Positions 35,168 through 47,574 of a stretch of DNA of 64,000 nucleotides are shown one piece after another. The first letter of the stretch is position 1. Each line of letters starts with the position of its first letter. The notes under the pieces were generated by a model that worked only from the letters and a program-made list of their open reading frames with translations, had not been told where the DNA came from and made no database searches. Both the position numbers and the translations under genes were made by a program. The stretch comes from Owenia fusiformis (lineage: Eukaryota > Annelida > Polychaeta > Sabellida > Oweniidae): assembly GCA_903813345.2 (NCBI GenBank), contig CAIIXF020000005.1, positions 24,989,375-25,053,374 of the forward strand, in the 5' to 3' direction.

Positions 35168-38100
35168 ATGACGACCCTTTACAAGTACTTGGCCAATGAG
35201 CTGACACGGGGCTATGTCTTGGAGAATGATGAGGCCAAATACACGGAGAAGCGAGAACGTGTCTACACATTTGTTAAGATTCCAAGAGAAGTGGAGAAGG
35301 TAATAATTTAGAATAACATGACTAGTAACCCTGCAGAGTGAATATAATCAAACTATTATGATTAATTACTTTGAACTCATGAAAAATAAGTATATGTTAC
35401 AAATTTGATCTTTGTCATTCTTATCAGTGTGCCTTTAAAATGGATTAATCTGTCATGACTGGCAGTGTATGGAATGTGCTATTAGCAAATAAGGAACCTT
35501 ATTAGATTATCCTATTTATTTAGAAAGATAACCAGAGTGTACAGTTGAAGGTTATGATGAACTGTGGTCTCGTAGAAGAGAGTTAAGTCTGTATATTGCT
35601 ATATGGACAGCTGTTTAATTAATGTATAATTCAACGCTATCATTATTCATTTAAGCCCACGGCTCAATGAATATATTGTGGATGATCTTAAGAGAACATG
35701 TCTTGTATCAAGACTTGGAATGAGGGTGGTAGCCCAAGTTCAAAGGCTATGATACAAGACATGAGTGCATTAAATCACCCACAATGCATTGAGTCTTGTG
35801 CTTGAATTCTTTTCACACATTGCAAAAGATTTTGTAAGGTATCACTAAACAAATAAATTCAACCAGGAACGTTTTGCAAGGTTTGTCCTTTTAACATTTT
35901 GACCCGATTTTGTTTTTTCATAATTTTGATCTTTCTCATTTAATAATAATCAGGAAATTTTTATTCAATGTTGAATCTGGTTCACTGGAAATAATACACC
36001 ATTATTGAATAACAGGTTCATGTGATTTTATTAAGGATTCACAGAATAAGATTTTTATTCCTTGAAAAAGATGATATTTTCTGTTTTCTGTAAAGTGTTT
36101 GTTTATGCAAATACCTTTTATCAATTACCAGGACTGTACCTATTGAGAATTTTTACCTCAAATTTGTGTTTATTTCCTCACAAAATCTAACAATTCGTTG
36201 ATGAACCACAGATATGGTATGTCAAAATATTTTTTCCTAAAATTTGAACCCTAGGTCTGGGTCTGGTGAGATCATCATCCATGCATGTTTTGCTTTTTTT
36301 TAGTTCATGTTCTATGGGTTCTTCCAATGTGTGGACTCCTTCCTGTTCATATTTACATTCCTGCCACTCAGATTCCTCCTGGCTTTGCTCAAGATACTCA
36401 CACATCCTTGCGGTGTCGTCATAAAAGGGTAGGTACATCATAATAAGGTAGGTACTTCGTATCTTTGTCAAAAAGGAATTTTATATGTAATGTTGCCTTT
36501 TTACCCCACCCTTTACTCTAGGCTCTCTAGACTACTCTCATACACCTGTGTATGCAGGTTAAGTGATATCCGTGTTCATGTATGTATAAATGTACTTGTG
36601 AAAGAACTGTAGCCAGGGGGGTGTGATTGGTGCGATCCCACCACAAAAAAGAAAAGCAATTTTGTAAAATTTGTTGAGAAAGCATTAACAAATTATAGTT
36701 TGTAATGCTTACAATATGAATTTAAAAAAAATCCGGGGTCAACCTCGTAGCCCCCTTTTTTGGGGCTTGCTTCTCTCACACAGATGCAAACTCCAAAAAT
36801 TGCACCCCGCTTGACAATTGCAGGCTACGCCCCTGATTAATTAATCAGTTAATTTCTAAATTATTGTTTGATTTCTGTTAAAGATAAAATTGAATTGAAT
36901 TCTGTTGCAGGTCACGGCGAGTTCTGGAGCCGGCTCAAATTATAGACATCCTGAAGGTTTTAATAATATTATGTGTGACTACAGTATTAACGTATGTGGA
37001 CCTCTCTATGATGTATCACATCATACGGGGACAGGCTGTCATCAAGCTATACATATTCTACAACATGCTTGAGGTATGTATTTGAATGAGGGTGTGTAAT
37101 AACTGCATAAGGACTTTTGGCATGATGGTGAGATTAATGTTTTAATTAATTGCCATTTGGATTATTTTCTACATGCTAAAAAAATAAGATGGCCCTCAGA
37201 GTACCTGGTTCCAGACCTCTGGAATGGTGCCAGATTTGAATGGGAAAATAGAACATAATGTACATAATCGTAAATCTTTGCATGTTAAGTTGATAAAATA
37301 TAAACACAGTTTTGTTCGCACTTTATGATGTCCCATTGACTCCCATAAATTGCTTATCTCATCACTTTTAAAATGACTCTTCAATATATTTGACTTGAAT
37401 TGTTTCCTGCTTTTGAAGTTTAGTCTGACCCAATCTATTTATCCAAACAATATGTATGTACATGTATGCATATTTTTATAGTCTGCATTTTTTTTTGTGG
37501 ATGGTGTTCGGCATTTGGTGTTCAGTGTTCTGTAGTCAGCTGCTGTAACAAATGGCAGGTGGTGACATTTTACATGTTAATCATGCCTTGTTTTGTCCCC
37601 TGAACTTAGAAAATCTACATTTTATCATTTATTCATTGCTTTCAATAAATATATGCTACATGTACATTCAAGCCTGCAGCAGATGTCTATAAAAAAATTG
37701 ACCTCATTTGTAAAAAAATAGAGAATATTTTAGAAACAAAACAATAAGGCTAATACAATCACCTAATACAATCACCTAAAATAAATAAAATAAATTTGAG
37801 TAAATTGTTTGTCTGTAATAGCATTAGTAGGAAGATTATATGTTAGTACGGAATTAATTATTTTGGTGCCCCTACTTCCTTTAAACGTTGACATCTTTAG
37901 GGAATATGTATAAACCTTTCATAAATCAAACTTGCACAATTAAATGCACATGTATACAATCACCCAATACAATCACCTAATCAAGAGCTTGATATTTATG
38001 ATTTAATAAATTTGATTAAATTGTTTGTCTGTAATAGCATTAGTAGGAAGATTATATGTTAGTACACAATTTATTATTTTGGTGCCCCTGCTTCCATTTA

Positions 38101-41100
38101 ATGTTGACATCTTTAGGGAGTGATACAGCAATGTGTATAAACCTTTCATAAGAGGCTAATGATTATACTGTTTATATTTTTCAAGGTTGCTGATCGACTG
38201 TTTTCTTCATTTGGCCAAGACATTTTGGATGCTTTGTTCTGGACAGCTACGGAACCACGAAATCGCAGGCGAGAACATGTCGGTGTTTTACCCCATCTAT
38301 TACTAGGGATGGTCTATGTCTGTATCCTTTATCAAACATTGCATATATCTTTATTTTTGATAAGCTACATGCTTCATTATGAGACCACTAAGAAAAGAAC
38401 ATACTGTTCTACGTGACTGGTGTTGATGGTCAGCCATGGGCATAGCGCTATTATTATTATTATTAGCTCACATGGTGAGCTTTTGCAATCACTCACTTGT
38501 CCGTCTGTCTGTCTGTCCGTCCGTCTGTCCGTCTGTCCGTCAACAATAGTGGCACGTTTTGAAACCTCTGTCGATAGGATTCCTGTTTTAAGTTATTTCT
38601 GTTCAACATCAATACAGAAAACTCCCCTATGACTCCTGGTTCAAAAGCTCGCCTATTTTCAAAATGGCCGTCACTTTTGTCTCGCGAAATTCACTTTTGA
38701 CCCATTTGTTTTAAAACCTCTGTCGATAGGATTCCTGTTTTAAGTTATTTCTGTTCAACATCAATGCAGAAAACTCCCCTATGACTCCTGGTTCAAAAGC
38801 TCGCCTATTTTCAAAATGACCGTCACTTTTGTCTCACGAAATTCACTTTTGACCCATTTCCTAGCTTTACAAATAATTTCAGGTGTCCTACACTGTAAAA
38901 ATCCATGTCAATGTAAAGGGTAGATATATGTTATAATATTGTTACAAAAAATCAGCGAAAAATTGTATCCATTTTTTATTTTTTATCTTCAGCCATTTTA
39001 GTTAACATTGATTTGTCTATCTGACTCGCGAAATCCACTTTCCGTCAATAACAGTGGCACGTTTTAAAACCTCTGTCGATAGGATTCCTGTTTTAAGTTA
39101 TTTCTGTTCAACATCAATACAGAAAACTCCCCTATGACTCCTGGTTCAAAAGCTCGCCTATTTTCAAAATGGCCGCCATTTTTGTCTTGCAAAATTCACT
39201 TTTGACCCATTTCCTAGCTTTAAAAATAATTTCAAGTGTCCTACATTGTAAAAATCCATGTCAATGTAAAGAGTAGATGTATGAAATAATTTTGTTACTA
39301 AAAATCAGCGAAAAATTATATCCATTTTTTTTATTTTCAGCTATTTTAGTTAACATTGATTTGTTCATCTGTCTCGCAAAATCCACTTTTGGACCATTTA
39401 CCTTAAACCCTCTGTCGATAGGATTTCCGTTTTAAGTTAATTTTGTTCAACATCAATACAAAAAACTCTCCTATGACTCTTGGTTCAAAAGCTCGCCTAT
39501 TTTCAAAAAAATAGTCGCCATTCTTGTTCCGCGAAATTCACTTTTTGCCCATTTCCTAGCTTTACAAATAATTCCAGCTGTCCTGCATTGTAAAAAGCCG
39601 TGTCACTGTAAAGAGTAGTTGTATGAAATAATTTTGTTACAAAAAATCGGCAAAATATTATATCTGTTTTTTTATTTTCAGCCATTTTAGTTAACATTGA
39701 TTTGTCCATCTGTCTCGCGAAATCCTCTTTTGAACCATTTGCTTAAAACCTCTGTCGATAGGATTCCAGTTTCACATTATTTTTGTTCAACATCAATACA
39801 AAAAAACTCCTCTATGACTCCTGGTACAAAAGCTTGCCTGATTTCAAAATGGTCGCCATTTTTGTCTCGCGAAATTCAATTTTGGCCTATTTCCTAGCTT
39901 TACAAATAATTTCAGGTGTCTTGCATTGCAAAAAGCCATGTTACTGTAAAGAGTAGTTGTATGAAATAATTTTGTTCCAAATAATTGGCAAAAAATTATA
40001 TCCGTTTTTTTCTCAGCCATTTTACTTAACATCGATTTGTCCATGTGTCTCTCAGTCAGTCCAAAATAGTGGCAAGTGGCTTGAAATAATTTTGTCAGCA
40101 AAAAATTATATCCGGTTTTTTCTGTCACCATGTGAGCCCAGTACCCACGGTACTAATTTTTAGTAGTATGACACCATGGGAATACGAGTTGAGCAAAGCG
40201 AAAAATGAGCGTTCAGGGGGGTTTGGGGGGAAAATTTTGAAGTTTGGTTGTACTTGGAGTGTATTTGCAACCATTTTTGGTACGCCTGTGGTCTATGTCA
40301 GCATCTGTAACTAATTGTTACACTTTTGTAACCTTTGCAATAACTTACCAGGTGGTGACATTTTGTCATATCTTGTCTAGATATACAGCCTAAGTCTAAC
40401 CATAGAAAGGCTAATAAAATCCTTGTTCAGTACATATTTCATCAAGCCCAGGGGTAGAAATGGCATTGCATGATGAGTATGGACATGTTATTTAATCCTT
40501 AACCCGTACTGCAGTTTTACATGGAATACTGGTGCTATTTCAAGCCACTACTCTGAATGTTGCCTTTAACTCTCACAATAAAGCGTTGCTCACAATTATG
40601 ATGTCAAATAATGTAAGATTCATCTTTTTAACTAAGGTCAAAGTGAAATGGATGCATCATTTTGAAAACGTGCATTTGAGAATATTGTGGCAACCCTGGA
40701 TAGAGGAACTGGGAGCCAACTTGGAGACGTTCAGAATTCAGATGTCATTTTGGGTCACATCCAGTTGTCCTTAAGTTACTAAAATGGATACACAGAAAAA
40801 TACTTATAAAAATCTGTATAGTGACACACATGCCAGAGAAGCTCACAGGATTAACCTATAACCTATTTGATTAACCTGTTCTAATTTGGCAAAGCTAGAT
40901 CAAAAAGTCATCTCCAATTCAAAGTGTAGATGAAGCTCACTTTTAAGACCTATTGAGAAGGGTAGCCTGCAGATATATTCATAGAGGCATTGATAGATAA
41001 GGCTCCATTGCGCTCATCTAAATCAATAGCGCTACAATAACTTTTCAATAAATAATGTCGTTTTCTATTTCAGTTTGTTGAATTGAAAGGAAGTGTGTTT

Positions 41101-43468
41101 AAAAAGTTTGAGAAGAATAATTTATTTCAAATGTCATGCAGTGATGTCAGAGAGAGGTTCCACATGTACATGCTGATGTTTATTGTTCTTGTACGCAACA
41201 TGACTGAGTTCTCATGGAAGATGGGTGAGTTCTGATGAGTGATGGGAGAATGGGGGGGGGGGGTAGAAAGAGGGTGGGGCTAGGGGTAAAGAGAGGTCCC
41301 ACATCTGGTTGATGTTTGTTCCACTTGTACATAATATGCCCTCTTGTGGAAGAAAGGTAATTTATGATGAGTTGAGTTGACAACATTTGTAAATATTGAG
41401 AAAGTTGTACTGAAATACATCTAAGTTCCCATACTCTAAAGATACTAGTATCAAAGTGCTATAATAGTGCTGATGAATATCCCACATGATGTGGCTACAT
41501 ATATTACAAACAATCTATTTGCCTAATAGCATTAACATTATTTTTATATTACAGATCATCTGATGGAACTCCTCCCTGATGTTGCAGCTGTGCTCTTAGC
41601 AGAGTTCCTAGTGGACTGGGTGAAACACGCATTCATCACAAAGTTCAATGAAATCTCAACAGAAGTATGAAACATTTTTAAAACAATAGATCGGAAATAT
41701 GTGCATTCAGGAAAAAACATAGCATATGTAAATCATGTATGTAAATCATACAATCAAAAATATCCCCATGGTTTGAATTCCCACCAACTTTGGACAAGCA
41801 TGCATATAAAACTTTTTACTGCACTTTTATTTTGTGTCTTTACCCTCACAAATATATTGTATTTACCCTCACAAATATATTGTATTTACCCTCACAAATA
41901 TATTGTATTTATATTCTTAGGTGTACAGAGATTACACAGTTAGTTTGGCATATGACCTTCTTCAAAGTAGACAGAAAAATGTAAGTTGACTTTGAGTTTG
42001 AAATAAAATAATGAGTTATATGTCAGCATGACCTTGTAATAATAGTGTAGCTGTTCTATGCAATCAAATTGCATAAAAAGCATATAAAAATGACTTTAAA
42101 CCTGTTTTTATACACGTTCATTACAGTGCGCATACTTTATTATCTTTTATTGATATTATATTATCAAAAAGCAAATTCAAGATAACTTTCACAAAAGTCA
42201 GCTTAAAAAGTCCAATTCAATACAAATTATTGTAAATGAAACAAATCTCACATTTCATATATTTTGAAATCAATATGGTAGTCAAAGGCGAACATGTTGT
42301 CATTTCAGGCCTATTCTGACCATGCTGACCTTGTGTCTCGACGCATGGGCTTCATCCCCCTCCCACTCGCCTGTTTGTTGGTGCGAATTGTTATACAGCT
42401 CTGGAACATCTCCGGTTACTTCTGCATCATCATCATTATCCTCTTTTATTTATGGTAGGTACAAAATTATTAAATCATATTTTCAGACTGAAAATATATT
42501 TTCTAAAATAATTTTTATGGTTCCCAACTTTTTTATGGACAGTGTTCAGCAGTTGGTGGTTGGTGTTTGGCATTCGATGGTTGGTAGTTAGCATTCAGTG
42601 TCTGTGGGCCTTTTAAGTAAATGATGTAAATGATGTGACTCCATGGCTGTCTCCAGTTTGCATCTGTATTAAATGGTTACACTTTAGTACTTGCAACCAG
42701 ATGGTGACATTTTGTCATGTTAATCAATTGTATGAATGAAATTGTTCGGCTTTACATAACATTCTACACATTTGCTGTACAAAATAAAACTTTTTACCTT
42801 TCAGTTTATGTACGTCAAAAATTATGATTGGGATTTTCCTTATGGCCAGAGCTATAACTCTTGTTGATAGCAAGAAGAAAGATGATTTGCTGAAAAGCCC
42901 CGTGAAACAAGCCACTGCACCAGTTCCTGGGCCATTAGTAACAGAAACAAGAAGATCAAGCAATGAGAGTATATCATTTAGCGAGCCTCTAAGGCCCAAG
43001 CCTAGTCTTAAGAAAAGTAAATCTATAAGTGATGTTATGGATCTGGAAACTGAAAACACTGAAATCAGAAGAAGGTTAACTCAGAATGTGACCTTTTGTG
43101 AGCTGGAAAGTAAATTCCATAAAGATTCTCTTTCAAATGATATAGACCCTGGGTCACCCGGTATAGGGGATCTTGAAAGGGCCCCTTCTATGCTTTCTAA
43201 ACCTATGCTGTCTAACAGTTCTGTGAGTCTCAATAGCATTGGATTAAATGAAGAGTTTTTGAATGATTGTGGTGCTAATGATGTGACAGATACGTCCATA
43301 GTTAAAGATGATTCATCCATCAAATTTAACAGTAGTTTGGATAGTGAAGTTGAATCTATACAAAGAACATTACCAGAGGATCCCATGTATATCTATAAGA
43401 AAAAATATCCAGAAAAACCGCTGTCAGATGTTGAACGCTACACACTGTGTAGCAATAGGATAGTTTGA
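35168..43468 (+). CDS. TAPT1: TAPT1, transmembrane anterior posterior transformation 1, ten coding exons
   Basis: Multi-pass membrane protein of the Tapt1 (DUF747) family, implicated in vertebrates in cilia formation and axial patterning. Coding exons: 35168-35299, 36304-36428, 36911-37073, 38186-38321, 40515-40612, 41074-41224, 41555-41664, 41921-41980, 42309-42454, 42805-43468. Phases agree throughout and give 594 aa (human about 567). Highly conserved strings include ELTRGYVLENDEAKYTEKRE (10-30), ADRLFSSFGQDILDAL (142-157), QATTLNVAFNSHNK (195-208), LLTIMMSNN (210-218), KHAFITKFN (293-301) and SRRMGFIPLPLA (334-345). The C-terminal region after about 400 is Ser/charge-rich and ends ERYTLCSNRIV, matching the conserved family terminus. 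The start has a good context (caccATGa), but the acceptor at 35149 leaves six in-frame codons before it, so an upstream coding exon cannot be excluded; the human N-terminal extension is missing here. Confidence 0.96.
36610..36835. repeat. inverted-end dispersed repeat in TAPT1 intron
   Basis: Starts tgtagccaggggggtgtg and ends gcaggctacgcccctgatt, so the ends are roughly inverted. Contains caccccgcttgacaatt. It is the same family as 48481-48735. Confidence 0.5.
37495..37605. repeat. dispersed repeat R1, copy 4
   Basis: Contains ttgtggatggtgttcggcat, tggtgttcagtgttc, gtaacaaatggcaggtggtg and acattttacatgttaa, the reverse complement of the R1 order at 25905. Confidence 0.6.
37795..38150. repeat. 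tandem duplication of about 210 bp before TAPT1 exon at 38186
   Basis: Strings aaattgtttgtctgtaatag, aggaagattatatgttagta and gttgacatctttaggga occur twice about 210 bp apart (near 37803 and 38015). The second copy ends only about 35 bp before the exon. Copies differ at several positions and by a small insertion. Confidence 0.75.
38466..40140. mobile_element. 1.7-kb terminal-inverted-repeat element with internal tandem units, TAPT1 intron
   Basis: The ends agctcacatggtgagc and gtcaccatgtgagcc are inverted. After the left end comes a gtctgtctgtccgtc microsatellite (38501-38542), then about four units of about 345 bp marked by cctctgtcgataggattcc, atgactcctggttcaaaagc and atttcctagctttacaaata. 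The first unit contains an extra 153-bp partial copy. Weak open frames inside the units are not protein-like. It is probably a non-autonomous DNA transposon whose body grew by tandem duplication. Confidence 0.7.
40265..40385. repeat. dispersed repeat R1, copy 5
   Basis: Contains ggtctatgtcagcatctgta, taattgttacacttttgtaa and accaggtggtgacattttgt, the R1 series in reverse orientation. Confidence 0.5.
41841..41912. repeat. 24-bp triplicate just before TAPT1 exon at 41921
   Basis: Three identical head-to-tail copies of a 24-bp unit beginning taccctcacaaatatattgt. The array occupies the branch-point and pyrimidine-tract region and ends about 8 bp before the exon. Confidence 0.9.
42535..42725. 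repeat. dispersed repeat R1, copy 6
   Basis: Contains ttatggacagtgttcagcag, ttggtggttggtgtttggca, atggttacactttagtactt and agatggtgacattttgtcat. The ggtt(g)gt reiteration is longer than in other copies. Confidence 0.6.
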
Positions 43469-44816
43469 AAGATCTATCTAAAATAATTCAGCATTATTAC
43501 AAAGCGTTCTATAATGAGAATCATGAAAGAGGCTATAGCATCATATTTTTCTTGATAATTGCATTCTTATTTTATTCACCTTTACCTGAGACGGGACCTG
43601 AGATATGATACAATTGACAGAATTCTCTTAAAGGTTATCCATAGCCATTAGCCTTGATTGTGTCCATTATTATTAGGGTAATGACACAATTTGTTAAGAT
43701 AGTAAAGTAGAATGACTTCAGGCCCGCGGCTAACCCCTGAGCCCCCTCCCATGACCAAAAATTCTTTCAAAATCATGATATAACTTGTTCAATGTTAACC
43801 CCAAGTGAACTCCTAGGCAAAACTGTCTACGGGCCTGGACTTGTCTGACTTTGTCTTGGAGACCACTTAAATGTATAGTATTGTAAACGAGCTGGGCCAA
43901 AAGTTGTCTTTTGGCTTACTTTAATTAACATATCAATATTTCCAGAATGTTATTTTATTCATGTTAGAATGATTGGTGCCATTTAATGAAGAAAGGGAAA
44001 ATAAAAAATCTCAGTGGATCGCTGGAAGAGCAAGTGAACATGTTAAATGATGAAACAATTAAAATGACTTAGAAATGATATGTACAACTGCCTACCATCC
44101 ATCAGTTATAGAGTTTAGGAATGGTTAGTATTAAATGTATTCCAGTATCCACATATACACATTAATACTGCTGGCAATAGTTAGGCATTGAAGGAGTATA
44201 CAAACGATATATATTAAGTACTGTAGATTTGGTTAATTTGATTTGACGATATGCCATTTTTGGCTTATTGGCAGCTTTTTGGTGGTCACTAGGGCTGGGA
44301 CATTGCAATGTATTTTATTTATCACTTTTCGACCACTGTTGATGACCACATTTTTTCTTTCAAAATCTTCCTGTGCATTTTGGACATGAATGGACGCTGC
44401 TATATTTTTAAGTTTTTCTTATTTAGTTTTTCCATCAGTATTGACTAGAGATAAGCCTGTCTGGGGTTTATTAATACCAAGGATGGAATTCCCAATTTGG
44501 CGAAAGATAGTTAATTGACAGTTTTTTCTATTTTGCCAAAATAAAGCAGGCATCAACTTAACCCAATCTACAGTGCATGTAACTTAAACATGTAGCATAA
44601 ATAATATATATCATAATTGTAGGAAGGTACCAGATTTTCTCATAAAAAAGGCCCTTGGTATTTAAATGAAAGTATGGCCTGATTCTTGGTATGTTTGTCC
44701 TTATGAAATATGTTCTTTAAAATCAGTTAATAATATTATACTCCCGTTGGGCATTTATTTGAGAAGTTATATGATCCTTTATGTGTTGTCTGTCCAACCC
44801 TCGTTGGAACAAAATG

Positions 44817-45033
44817 ACATATATACACAATATACTTAGTTCTCTCAATATTGTAGTGACACAAGGAGAAGTATCTAAAAATGTATCCCCCCAAAATAGA
44901 TTTTAAAATATAGCCCTAGCTTTTATTTTATTTTTAAGATACTTCTTTTAAATCAACCAAACTTTCCTTTTATATTTATGATATTGAGAGAACTTAGTAA
45001 TTGTATTATTGTGTTATATACACTTAATATCAT
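44817..45033. mobile_element. 215-bp inverted-repeat element
   Basis: Left end atatatacacaatatactta, then gttctctcaatat; the right end mirrors it as atattgagagaacttagtaa and tattgtgttatata. An inner pair, agaagtatctaaaaa with tttttaagatacttct, nests inside. There is no reading frame. Confidence 0.7.
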
Positions 45034-46627
45034 AGTAATCATGGTATAATGCCATATATAGCCATATTAACTCATATTAAAAGTTTATACCGGTAATTCA
45101 ATTATTCATTTATGATTGTGATTTAAGAAAGGTAAAATGATCAAATCATGTAGTGTCCTGCAAATTCTAGGTTTCCTGTAATGTCTGTCAATGGTTGCAA
45201 TATATGACAAGTATTTCCTTTTGGTTTAGAACCAGACCTCATTTACTTTTTTGATGCAGACAGATAATTAGTCAACTGACGCATCATTTCACATAAACTA
45301 ATATTTAGAAATGCAACTCCTACTTTTCATCCTCCCAACACAGGCCTCTAGAACTCAATCCTCCTTCTTCTGGAGAATGAAGGAATGTTTTGGATGATGT
45401 CTGGAACCCTGCATTCAGAGGATGCTACTTCTTGCCATCTTCCAATAAATATCTCACCCTTTTTCTCTTTATAACTTTGACTGCTTCACATTCTGATCAT
45501 GTCAAGTTGTGTATTAACCATGTATTTGAAGAGATCAAACTGAATAAGGCTGCAGCTTTACTGTTTTCAGTTTTGCACCACATAAACATACATACAAAGT
45601 CACGTACTTATATTTCAAGGCAGCAGGTGTAACTTGTACAATTAAATGCACATGTAATCTTTCTTAATCACTGTGAGTATAAGTCTGAGAGAAAAGGACC
45701 ATAAATGGAATTGCAAGTGATTTTAGACAGTCATTTCTTTAGGCATAAGCAACAATGAAACAATTGTTTTCCTCCAAGTAAATCTCAGGGATAGTAAAAA
45801 TATTTGTCTGACTCTCTTATAATCCATGGATTAAGACCCCATTGTGATATATTTTTCAATGTTTAACTTATTTTCTAAATAAAATTATTATCTTATTTCT
45901 TTTTATAGCATCAATAGATTGTACAACATCTTCCAAAGATGAATGGTAATTGAATGTCTTATTAGGAAAAATGTGGTAATTCAACCTCACCACATAAAGT
46001 AAGATCATTATTTTTTTTAAATAAGGGTAAGTCCCAACCAACATTTTGAAAAAGTTAAGAGTCTAATCCATGAATTGTCGGATTGATAATTATTTTATCC
46101 CAGGGGACCACACTTGGTGGAAAATATATATTGATTTGAAAATTGAATTATGTATATGTAAGAGCTTTAACTGAGTAGTGTTATGTTTTGTGAAACTTAT
46201 ATTGTAAAGAATTTCTTTTATCAATAATTGACATTCTCCAAACGCAGGGCTCCATACATCATCCATGATCCACTACGCATTCTGGAGGTCTGTGTTTGGA
46301 GGATGCTAAATGATGAAATAACATGGTGCAACATTCTTGTTTAATATGATATTGTAAAGTTGAAGTGAATGAATTAAATATATTGAGAGTATATATTGTA
46401 GGATTGACTTTTTTGTTATTCATGAATGGGGGTTATTATTACATTTCTTAAAACATACTTTTTAGAAGTTCTTCATTGTATTCAAAAGTGACAATATTAC
46501 TATGGGAAGTAATAATAAAATGGAATTGTTGTGTTATGCAATAAGTTATATAGTAGTTAGTCGAAGAATTTTAATTTTTTATCAGGTTTAAAAACGAACC
46601 ACAATTTGCCACACCAACTTTTACAGT

Positions 46628-47090
46628 ACAGTAGAACCTGTAGATCTGAACATCTGGCTAATCTGAACACCTCCCAATCTGAACACTTTTTTTCGGTCCC
46701 ATTGACTCCCATGTTAAAAAAACATTGAAATGTGAACACCTACCAATTTGAAGTGAACAGTCATATTTGAAAAATTCACCTGTCTAATCTGAACACTTTT
46801 CATAAAATTTCTGATGTTTCATACAAAATTGCTCAAATATTGTCATGATATCAAAACTCTTGAAAAAATCTTGAATGGTCTCAATTATAACGGGGCTTTC
46901 CAGCATGACTAGATTCATTTGAATCGAATTTTCAAATTTCTGGAATGCCAAAAGAACTATAAATATTTACCGAGAATGTGTTCACATTTCTTCAGAATCT
47001 GGAATATTGCAAATGCAAAAACCTTGAAATGTGAACACCTCCTAATCTCAGCGCTTTTAGTCGGTTCTTATGGCGTTAGGATTAGACAGG
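46628..47090. repeat. Tigger/pogo-like terminal fragment
   Basis: Begins cagtagaacctgtag, followed by several aatctgaacacct strings and cggtcccattgactcccatg. This resembles the ends of pogo/Tigger-type DNA transposons as I remember them. Related fragments lie at 47945-48090 and 61930-62010. No transposase frame is seen. Confidence 0.4.
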
Positions 47091-47415
47091 ATTTACTTTA
47101 CTTCTTAATAGGTTTATCTTATTTTATCTTTATTTTATTATTTGCCCGATTGCTCATATATTTGCATGGAACATTTGACTCACTGTAGTTTCCAAGTAAG
47201 AAAGTTTGAGTAAAAATAAAAGAATTCATGTGTCACATTTTTTGTATACTGCCGGATTCTTAAGCACATTTGCATTAAAATGTCATTAAACTTTCTTTGT
47301 GCACTGAAAACATTAAAGTGCAAATTTTAGTTATGAACCAACTTGTACACTACTCTAAATGTGAGGTCCTTTAAGATAGTGTTTAAAAATGCAAATCAAT
47401 TGTTTTAAAACAAAA

Positions 47416-47421
47416 TTTATT
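47416..47421 (-). promoter_or_regulatory. candidate poly(A) signal for MRPS26
   Basis: AATAAA on the minus strand, about 155 bases past the MRPS26 stop codon. It is the nearest such hexamer that I noticed. Confidence 0.45.
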
Positions 47422-47574
47422 GATATTTTTGGGGAAAAAATGTTACATTTAACAAATAACATATTGGCTAGGGAAATATAAACCTCCCTTATAAAAACAA
47501 GATCATGACTTTCAACCCTTAATGAAACTTAAACTTGATGTGTAAAATAATTGAATGTAACTATGTGACGAGTG

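Larger units (their letters stand above)
43469..47574. other. TAPT1 3' flank and spacer to MRPS26
   Basis: No coding sequence recognised. An AATAAA at 44000-44005 could end TAPT1; others lie further on. A fragment at 43720-43840 belongs to the gccagggg family. An inverted-repeat element lies at 44817-45033, and a possible Tigger-like fragment at 46628-46815. An 80-codon frame at 45390-45632 has no recognisable similarity. Confidence 0.4.

Noticed and set aside
42724-43386. Minus-strand frames of 101-111 codons
   Set aside because: They are shadows of the last TAPT1 exon.
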